Shown: positions 1 to 5,692 of the stretch, in pieces | Position numbering within the stretch: position 1 is the stretch's first letter | Layout: every line of letters starts with the position of its first letter | From: Chloroflexota bacterium | GTDB taxonomy: Bacteria > Chloroflexota > UBA6077 > JACQUR01 | NCBI GenBank assembly: GCA_016210245.1 | Contig: JACQUR010000440.1 | Span: 1-7,070 of the forward strand | Length of the DNA stretch: 7,070 bases | Reading direction: 5' to 3' | The notes under the pieces: generated by a model | What the model was told of the DNA's origin: nothing | Databases searched by the model: none | The model's input: only the letters and a program-made list of their open reading frames with translations | Position numbers and translations under genes: made by a program

Positions 1-586
1 GGCCGGTGCCATAGCGGTTGTCGAACAGGTGCTTGGTTTCGGCGTCGTTCACGGCGACGATCGGGTAGCGCAGCACGCCATTGGCAGCCATGCTGCGCAG
101 GCGGACGATGCCCGTCGTGGTCTCCTCGGTGCCGCCCCGCACCCCCGCGGCCAGGTCGCCTCGGCGGGTGTGGAGCACCGTCACCAGGTCCGCGCCGTCG
201 TCCATGGTCAGGTTCGGCCCGCTGCCCAGCGCCCCCTCGATGTGGCGGTAGTAGGTGGCATCGTCCTCGCCCTTGATGGCGAAGACCGGCAGCCCGTGCT
301 CGGCGACGAGCGCCGCGGCGACGTCGTCCTGGGTGGAGAGCGGGTTGCTGGCGCACAGGCGCACGTTGGCGCCACCCGCCTTGAGGGTAAGCATCAGGTT
401 GGCCGTCTCCGCCGTCACGTGCAGGCAGGCCGAGACCTTGATGCCCCGCAGCGGCTTCTCGGCGCCGAAACGCTGGCGAATGAGCCGCAGGACCGGCATC
501 TCCAGCTCGGCCCAGCCAATGCGCGCCAGGCCCCGATCGACCAGGCCCAGATCTTTGACATCGTGTTCAATGTTGGTTGCAGCCAT
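1..586 (-). CDS. ahcY: S-adenosylhomocysteine hydrolase, N-terminal part (C-terminus beyond window)
   Basis: Adenosylhomocysteinase reversibly hydrolyses SAH to adenosine and L-homocysteine in the cytosol, relieving SAH inhibition of methyltransferases. Reading the minus strand from ATG 586-584 gives 195 residues with no stop before the window edge. Family landmarks are visible in order: CLHVTAETANL (about residues 54-64) and CASNPLSTQDDVAAAL (about 78-93) in the substrate domain, MDDGADL (about 128-134), GGTEETTTGIVRLRSM (about 152-167), and YPIVAVNDAETKHLFDNRYG just before the cut. Family members are usually 400-480 residues, so the NAD-binding Rossmann domain and C-terminal tail lie outside. 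The start is supported by AGAGGGG at 592-598, five bases before the ATG. The gene follows the PfkB kinase in the same direction after a 78-bp gap almost filled by an inverted repeat, so it may be the fourth operon gene or separately expressed. Identity is very secure; operon membership is inference. Confidence 0.96.
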   Translation of the reverse strand, partial: MAATNIEHDVKDLGLVDRGLARIGWAELEMPVLRLIRQRFGAEKPLRGIKVSACLHVTAETANLMLTLKAGGANVRLCASNPLSTQDDVAAALVAEHGLPVFAIKGEDDATYYRHIEGALGSGPNLTMDDGADLVTVLHTRRGDLAAGVRGGTEETTTGIVRLRSMAANGVLRYPIVAVNDAETKHLFDNRYGTG

Positions 587-591
587 CAATA

Positions 592-598
592 CCCCTCT
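592..598 (-). promoter_or_regulatory. Ribosome binding site of ahcY
   Basis: The minus strand reads AGAGGGG, then five bases, then the ATG at 586-584. This purine-rich Shine-Dalgarno-like site fixes the ahcY start and shows that this gene can be translated independently, unlike the overlapping genes upstream. Confidence 0.7.
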
Positions 599-600
599 TC

Positions 601-680
601 GAGTCCTGAGTGCTGAGTCCTGAGTGCTGAGTGAGGAGGCGTCCCTCTACTCAGGACTCAGGACTCAGGACTCGGCACTC
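601..680. repeat. Inverted repeat made of 7-bp tandem units
   Basis: The left arm (601-632) is four heptamers alternating GAGTCCT and GAGTGCT plus a trailing GAGT. The right arm (649-680) is the inverted equivalent, built from CTCAGGA units ending in a CTCGGCA variant. Compared by hand, the arms match at 28 of 32 positions around a 16-base spacer (633-648) that can itself pair through GAGG and CCTC. The element fills most of the gap between the kinase stop and ahcY. Its right arm runs into the kinase gene and supplies its last codons and TGA stop. No T-run follows either arm, so it is not a classical Rho-independent terminator. It could act as an RNA-stabilising or Rho-linked hairpin, or be a dispersed short tandem repeat with no role here. 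Confidence 0.9.
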
Positions 681-1588
681 GCCACTGAATAGAACGCGGT
701 TGTCTGTCGGAACAGCTCGTAACGCTCGGCGATCTCGGCGCGGGTCAGGCGCGCCAGGCGCTCCACGCCGAAGTCCTCCACAGTGAACGAGGCCACCACG
801 CAGGCGTGCGCCAGGGCTTGCCGCAGCGCCTCGAGCGAGAACGTGCCCGTCTGGGCCAGGTGGCCGAAGAGCGCGCCGGCGAAGGAGTCGCCCGCGCCGG
901 TCGGATCGAGCACTGTTTCCAGCGGATAGGCGGGCAGCACCAGGATGCCCTCGCGCGTGATCGCCGCCGCGCCGTGCTCGCCTTTCTTGACCACCACCGC
1001 CTGGGGGCCGAGCTCGAGGAGTTGGCGCGCGGCCTTGAAGATGTTGGGCGTGCCGCAGAGCTGGCGCACCTCCGCGTCGTTCAGGGTGGCCACGTGGACC
1101 CGCCGCAGCACCTCCCAGACCCGTTCGGGCTTGTGGTCGATCCAGTAGTTCATCGAGTCCATGCCCACCAGGCGCGCGCCCGCGGCCTGGTCGAGCACCT
1201 CGAGCTGAAGGTCTGGGTCGATGTTGGCCAGGAACACAAACGGGCTGGCGCAGTACGCGGGCGGCAGGGCGGGGTGGAAGTCGGCAAAGACGTTCAGTTC
1301 GGTCTGCAGCGTCTCGGCCACGTTCATATCGTGGTGGTAGCGCCCGACCCAGCGGAAGGTCTTGCCCGGGCGGCGCTGCAAGCCCTCCAGGTCCACCCCC
1401 CTGGAGGCGAGCAGGCCCAGGTGGCGCTCTGGGAAGTCCTCGCCTACCACGGACACCAGGCGGACCGGGGCGAAGAGGCTCGCCGCCAGGCAGAAGTAGG
1501 CGGTGGCGCCCCCCAGCACGTTGGAGGCCCGCCCGAAGGGGGTTTCCAGGTCGTCAAACGCCAGCGAGCCGACGACGAGAATGGTCAT
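665..1588 (-). CDS. PfkB/ribokinase-family sugar or nucleoside kinase, in operon with mtnP and mtnA
   Basis: This is a 307-residue cytosolic kinase of the PfkB (ribokinase) fold. Seen: an N-terminal beta strand MTILVVGSLAFDDLETPFG, the GG element LGGATAYF at 25-32, NDAE at 170-173, KKGEHGA at 201-207, and the PfkB C-terminal signature DPTGAGDSFAGALFGHLA at 228-245, where D234 is the expected catalytic base in the anion-hole GAGD motif. Full length and intact. The ATG overlaps the mtnP stop as ATGA, so translation is probably coupled; only a weak GGCGGA lies upstream. The last few codons and TGA lie inside the heptamer inverted repeat, so the SVASAES tail is probably repeat-derived. The substrate is not readable from sequence. 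Family members include ribokinase, fructokinase and adenosine kinase. Next to SAH hydrolase, an adenosine kinase role is attractive, but it is inference. Methylthioribose is unlikely, because MtnP already yields the 1-phosphate and MtnK has a different fold. Confidence 0.93.
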   Translation of the reverse strand: MTILVVGSLAFDDLETPFGRASNVLGGATAYFCLAASLFAPVRLVSVVGEDFPERHLGLLASRGVDLEGLQRRPGKTFRWVGRYHHDMNVAETLQTELNVFADFHPALPPAYCASPFVFLANIDPDLQLEVLDQAAGARLVGMDSMNYWIDHKPERVWEVLRRVHVATLNDAEVRQLCGTPNIFKAARQLLELGPQAVVVKKGEHGAAAITREGILVLPAYPLETVLDPTGAGDSFAGALFGHLAQTGTFSLEALRQALAHACVVASFTVEDFGVERLARLTRAEIAERYELFRQTTAFYSVASAES

Positions 1589-2420
1589 AGCGTCGCGTCC
1601 GCCAACGCCGGCGCGCAGGGGCAGCGGCGCTCGCCCGCGAGCCTGGGGACCAGGGCGAAGATCAGGTCCCGCACACGGTCGTTGTTGGCCTTGAGCACCC
1701 GCAGCACCTCCTCCACGCTCACCGGTCGGACCTCGGGCTGGCCCTCCAGGCCCACGTCCCAGTCGGTGATCAAGGAAATGTTGACGTAACAGAGCTGCAG
1801 CTCGCGGGCGAGGGCTACCTCCGGGTACTGGGTCATGTTCACCACTTCCCAGCCCATGCTGGAGAACCAGCGGCTCTCCGCCCGGGTCGAGAAGCGCGGT
1901 CCCTGCACCACCACCACCGTCCCGCGCTCGTGGATGGTGATGCCCAGCTCGCGCGCGGCGTCCACGGCCAGCTCACGCAGGTGGGGGCAATAGGGCTCCG
2001 CCTGGGCGATGTGGACCGTGGTCGGTCCATCGAAGAACGTGCTGGTGCGGCCGGAGGTGCGATCGACGTACTGGTCGCAGACGACGAAGTCGCCCGGTTT
2101 GACGTGCGGCTGCAGGCTGCCCGCTGCCGACGGGGCCAGGATGCGCTCGACTCCCAGCGCGGCCATCGCCCACAGGTTGGCGCGGTAGTTAATGGCGTGG
2201 GGTGGGAAGCGGTGGCCCTGCCCGTGGCGGGGCAGGAACGCCACCGGCACCCCGCCCACCTCGCCCAGGGCCAGCGCGCCGCTGGGCGGGCCATAGGGCG
2301 TCTCGAGCTCCACCCGCTCGACGCCCTCGAGCAGCTCGTAGAAACCCGAGCCGCCGAAGACGCCCACCTGCGCGCGGCGCTCGATCGGCCGGGGCAGGAC
2401 CGAGGCCAGGGGATCCTGGG

Positions 2421-2424
<4 letters not shown>
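1585..2424 (-). CDS. mtnP: S-methyl-5'-thioadenosine phosphorylase
   Basis: MtnP converts MTA and phosphate to adenine and 5-methylthioribose-1-phosphate, the first step in recycling the MTA left by polyamine synthesis and other SAM reactions. The 279-residue protein has the usual family length and motifs in order: FGGSGFY (23-29), PRHGQGH (65-71), INYRAN (78-83), SAAGSL (99-104), VQGPRFSTRAES (173-184), NMTQYPE (196-202) and TDWD (220-223). The NMT segment and the two aspartates D221 and D223 fit the 6-aminopurine-binding pattern of MTA phosphorylases (human TDYD), rather than the asparagine pattern of inosine/guanosine phosphorylases. This favours MTA over methylthioinosine. The ATG (2424-2422) overlaps the mtnA TGA as ATGA, and a GGAGG at 2432-2436 lies inside the end of mtnA. 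The stop overlaps the kinase start in the same way. An internal Cys-Pro-Cys near the C-terminus (268-270) is unremarkable. Confidence 0.95.
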
Positions 2425-3506
<1,082 letters not shown>

Positions 3507-3541
3507 CCAAACTCTGCCATCGGGGTCGCTCGACGGGCACG

Positions 3542-3568
3542 AAAAAAAGCTTCCCTTTGCAGAGAAGC
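3542..3568 (-). terminator. Rho-independent terminator of the SAM-I riboswitch expression platform
   Basis: On the minus strand GCTTCTC (3568-3562), a six-base loop TGCAAA, and GGGAAGC (3555-3549) form a 7-bp stem with one G-U pair, followed at once by seven T (3548-3542). This is a classical intrinsic terminator, placed between the SAM aptamer and mtnA. Its 5' half can instead pair with the 3' strand of aptamer helix P1, GAGAGGC (3589-3583), giving a mutually exclusive 7-bp antiterminator (one G-U) that encloses a small CACA/TGTG hairpin. High SAM should stabilise P1, free the terminator and stop transcription about 35 bases before the mtnA start. Confidence 0.93.
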
Positions 3569-3582
3569 CCACACCGCTGTGC

Positions 3583-3721
3583 GCCTCTCATCTTTCCGCC
3601 GGCGCAAGCGCCAGCAGTCGGACTTGGCACCCTCGCCTGGGTGGCGAGCACGCGCGTGGTTCGCCGCCAGGGGGTTGCCGGGCTTCCTCGGGCCGATCCC
3701 TCCGCCTCTCTGGATAAGGGC
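3583..3721 (-). promoter_or_regulatory. SAM-I (S-box) riboswitch aptamer upstream of mtnA
   Basis: The minus strand matches the S-box consensus closely. P1 5' strand GCCCTTATC (3721-3713) pairs with GATGAG-A-GGC (3592-3583) with one bulged A. Then comes the conserved core AGAGAGGCGGAGGGA (3711-3697), GGCCCGAGGAAGCCCGGCAA (3694-3675), a P3 hairpin closed by CCTGG and CCAGG, the junction GGTGCCAAGTCC (3632-3621), a P4 hairpin around GCTGGCGC/GCGCCGGC, and GGAAAGATGAG (3597-3587). The kink-turn purines, the GGCAACC element and the GTGCCAA junction are all present. The RNA binds SAM and acts in cis through the adjacent terminator. It lies about 23 bases after the predicted transcription start and precedes mtnA, mtnP and the PfkB kinase. 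S-box control of sulfur and methionine genes is established; this switch's direction follows from its pairing. A SAM/SAH riboswitch of another class is not supported, because the P1-P4 architecture is clearly type I. Confidence 0.96.
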
Positions 3722-3750
3722 GAGCAACTCCTATGCTATTGTCGGGGCGG

Positions 3751-3779
3751 AGTATAGCGCATGGGGTGGGCGCAGACAA
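3751..3779 (-). promoter_or_regulatory. Sigma-70-type promoter of the riboswitch-mtnA-mtnP-kinase operon
   Basis: The minus strand has TTGTCT (3779-3774), a 17-base spacer and TATACT (3756-3751). These match 4 of 6 and 5 of 6 consensus bases. The predicted start near 3744 leaves a short leader before riboswitch helix P1 at 3721, which is the expected geometry for an S-box gene. Confidence 0.72.
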
Positions 3780-3811
3780 CCTGATGGATAGGGAGATAGG
3801 AGGGACCGGCG

Positions 3812-3825
3812 CAGGGGAGCCCCTG
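3812..3825. repeat. Short perfect inverted repeat between the divergent promoters
   Basis: CAGGGGAGCCCCTG is a 6-bp perfect inverted repeat with a two-base centre, about 11 bp upstream of the predicted RNase J -35 element and 32 bp from the mtn -35 element. Position and symmetry would suit a dimeric regulator site, but the GC-rich background makes such palindromes common and no regulator is encoded in the window. Confidence 0.3.
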
Positions 3826-3836
3826 GGGCACACGAT

Positions 3837-3865
3837 TTGCCAACCGTCTAGCAAGGGAGTACAGT
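3837..3865 (+). promoter_or_regulatory. Sigma-70-type promoter of the RNase J gene
   Basis: TTGCCA (3837-3842), a 17-base spacer and TACAGT (3860-3865) match 5 of 6 and 4 of 6 consensus bases. The predicted start lies near 3872, only about 11 bases before the ATG at 3883 but about 32 bases before the in-frame TTG at 3904. It is divergent from the mtn promoter, with about 57 bp between the two -35 elements. Confidence 0.65.
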
Positions 3866-3882
3866 CGGACTGAGCATTCCTC

Positions 3883-5574
3883 ATGCTCCGGAGGATCCCC
3901 GCTTTGCCATCTGACACATTGCTCATCAGCCCCCTAGGAGGAGTCGGCGAGGTCGGCAAGAACTCGACCCTCTACCAGTACGACAACCACCTGCTGCTGG
4001 TCGACGCCGGGGTGAAGTTCCCCGAGGAGGCGCTCCACGGCGTGGACCTGGTGATCCCCGACTTCGGCTACGTCACCGAGCGCCCTGACGACCTGATCGC
4101 TATCCTGATTACCCACGGGCACGAGGACCACATCGGCGCTATCCCGCACCTGCTCATGCAGTTGGAGCGCCAGGAGCCGGTGCCGATCTACGGCGCGCCG
4201 CTCGCCCTCGGCTTCATCGGGGTGAAGCTGAAGGAGCACGGGCTGCGAGAGGCAGCCGACCTGCGGCCGATTGGGCCAGGGGAGCGTCTTCCCCTGGGCC
4301 CCTTCGAGGCGGAAGCCATCTCCGTCAACCACAGCGTGCCCGACTCCCTGGCTTTTGCCATTCGCACGCCCGTTGGCCTGATCGTCCACACCGGCGACTT
4401 CAAGTTCGATCCCACGCCGGTCGATGGCGCGACCACCGACGCGGATACCTTCCGCCGCCTGGGCGACGAAGGGGTGCTGGCCCTGCTCTCCGATTGCGTG
4501 CGCATCGAGCAGCCCGGCTGGACCCCCTCCGAGCGCATCGTCAGCGAGGCCCTGGGGGAGATCCTGGCTAAGGCGCCCGGGCGGGTCATCGTCACCACCT
4601 TCGCCTCCAATATCGGCCGGCTGCGGGAGGTCATGCGGGCCGGGTACCAGCTCGGGCGGCGCGCGGCGGTGGTGGGGCGCAGCATGGACGAGAACTTGAA
4701 GGTCGCCCGCGAGCTGGGCTTCCTCGATCTGCCCACGGACGTGATGATCGACCTGCGCTCGGCCCAGAGCTTGCCGCCCAACCAGGTGGTGCTCCTGGCC
4801 ACCGGCAGCCAGGGGGAGCCGACCTCGGTGCTCAGCCGCATGGGCGCGGGCGACTACCGGCCGCTGAAGATCCTGCCCCAGGACACGGTGGTGTTCAGCG
4901 CTACGGCGGTGCCCGGCAACGAGGAGACGGTCGCCCAGTCTATCGACAACCTGTTCCGGCGGGGCGCCAGGGTGATCTACCGAGCGCTCAACGAGCGCGT
5001 CCACGTCTCGGGCCACGCTAGCCGCGAAGAGCTGAAGCACATGATCGAGCTGACCAGGCCGCGGTACTGCATCCCGCTGCACGGCGAGTACCGCATGCTG
5101 GTGCTCTACCGCGAGTTGGCCGCCGAGGCGGGCGTGCCACCGGAGTCGGTGTTCGTGATGGAGATCGGCGATGTGCTCGCGTTCGGCCCCGAGGGGGCCG
5201 AGCGCGCTGGCGCCATCCCCTCGGGCTCGGTGCTGGTCGATGGCCTGACCATCGGCGGCGTGACCCGGGTGGTGCTGCGCGATCGCCGGCGCCTGGCAGC
5301 CGACGGCATCATCGTCGTCTCCGTAGCCGTGGACCGGGAGACCGGCGAGTTGCTCAGCGCGCCGGACGTGGTCGCGCGCGGGTTCGCCTCGCCGCACGAC
5401 GGTGAGATCCTCGAGGAGGCCCGGGACCGGGTCGAGCGCGCCCTGCGCCGAGTCGGGCAGGGCGAGCCCGAGTACGGGTTCCTCATGGACAAGATCAAGG
5501 ACACGCTGCGCCTGTTCATCTACGAGCAGACGCGCCAGCGCCCCATGATCCTGCCCGTCGTAACCGAAGTGTAG
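3883..5574 (+). CDS. rnj: Ribonuclease J (metallo-beta-lactamase/beta-CASP RNase)
   Basis: RNase J is a cytosolic endonuclease and 5'-3' exonuclease for mRNA decay and rRNA maturation. The longest frame is 563 residues; B. subtilis J1 is about 555. Numbering from ATG 3883: LGGVGEVGKN (18-27), zinc-binding THGHEDHIG (77-85; H78, H80, D82, H83), H150 in NHSVPDS, D172 in HTGDFKFD, beta-CASP acidic residue D204 in LLSDCV, FASNIGRL (240-247), ATGSQGEP (306-313), HVSGHAS (374-380), PLHGEYRM (398-405; H400), and a C-terminus ending QRPMILPVVTEV as in J1. All catalytic ligands are present. One oddity: the usual DSTN after motif A reads DCVR (204-207). Start is uncertain: ATG 3883 has no nearby Shine-Dalgarno, whereas TTG 3904 has GGAGG at 3890-3894 and would give 556 residues. 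Its own promoter appears at 3837-3865. A perfect inverted repeat begins six bases after the stop. J1 versus J2 subtype cannot be told here. Confidence 0.96.
   Translation: MLRRIPALPSDTLLISPLGGVGEVGKNSTLYQYDNHLLLVDAGVKFPEEALHGVDLVIPDFGYVTERPDDLIAILITHGHEDHIGAIPHLLMQLERQEPVPIYGAPLALGFIGVKLKEHGLREAADLRPIGPGERLPLGPFEAEAISVNHSVPDSLAFAIRTPVGLIVHTGDFKFDPTPVDGATTDADTFRRLGDEGVLALLSDCVRIEQPGWTPSERIVSEALGEILAKAPGRVIVTTFASNIGRLREVMRAGYQLGRRAAVVGRSMDENLKVARELGFLDLPTDVMIDLRSAQSLPPNQVVLLATGSQGEPTSVLSRMGAGDYRPLKILPQDTVVFSATAVPGNEETVAQSIDNLFRRGARVIYRALNERVHVSGHASREELKHMIELTRPRYCIPLHGEYRMLVLYRELAAEAGVPPESVFVMEIGDVLAFGPEGAERAGAIPSGSVLVDGLTIGGVTRVVLRDRRRLAADGIIVVSVAVDRETGELLSAPDVVARGFASPHDGEILEEARDRVERALRRVGQGEPEYGFLMDKIKDTLRLFIYEQTRQRPMILPVVTEV
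3890..3894 (+). promoter_or_regulatory. Ribosome binding site favouring the TTG 3904 start of RNase J
   Basis: GGAGG lies nine bases before TTG 3904-3906, which is in frame with the RNase J reading frame and would begin MPSDTLLISPLGGVGEVG. The ATG at 3883 lies upstream of this site and has no comparable motif. This suggests the true protein lacks the first seven residues. Confidence 0.55.
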
Positions 5575-5580
5575 CCGGAG

Positions 5581-5677
5581 ACGAGGACGAGGTTCACCAC
5601 GGAGACACGGAGACACGGAGTTTTCTTTAGAAGTCCTCTCCGTGTCTCCGTGTCTCCGTGGTGAACCTCGTCCTCGT
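5581..5677. repeat. Perfect 40-bp inverted repeat between convergent genes
   Basis: The left arm (5581-5620) and right arm (5638-5677) are exact reverse complements over 40 bp, separated by a 17-base AT-rich loop (5621-5637) that begins TTTTCTTTAG. Each arm is itself built of short tandem units: two ACGAGG hexamers, then three copies of an octamer based on CACGGAGA, the last one shortened. It lies six bases after the RNase J stop and 15 bases before the M24 stop, so both converging transcripts would end in or read through this very stable hairpin. No T-run follows either arm, so it is not a canonical intrinsic terminator, but it may act as a bidirectional transcription or decay barrier. From memory, similar CACGGAGA-type repeats are scattered in many environmental bacterial genomes, including Chloroflexota. 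Confidence 0.95.
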
Positions 5678-5692
5678 GGTCAACAGTCCCCT

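Noticed and set aside
601..680. CRISPR array
   Set aside because: Units are contiguous 7-mers with no spacers, and the two halves are inverted; no cas genes are present.
665..1588. Methylthioribose kinase (MtnK)
   Set aside because: MtnK belongs to a protein-kinase-like fold, whereas this protein has the PfkB GAGD signature, and MtnP makes a methylthioribose kinase unnecessary.
3507..3572. Upstream GTG start extending mtnA by 22 residues
   Set aside because: The extension covers the riboswitch terminator stem and its T-run, has no family similarity, and would shift the catalytic residues from the expected Cys160/Asp240 numbering.
5581..5677. Classical Rho-independent terminator
   Set aside because: The only T-rich stretch is in the loop; no T-run follows the stem on either strand.
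5600..5680. Two long open frames on opposite strands whose predicted proteins start with the same residues, MSPCLRGEPRPR
   Set aside because: The shared N-terminus is only the translation of the two arms of the perfect inverted repeat; both frames are shadows of RNase J and the M24 gene.
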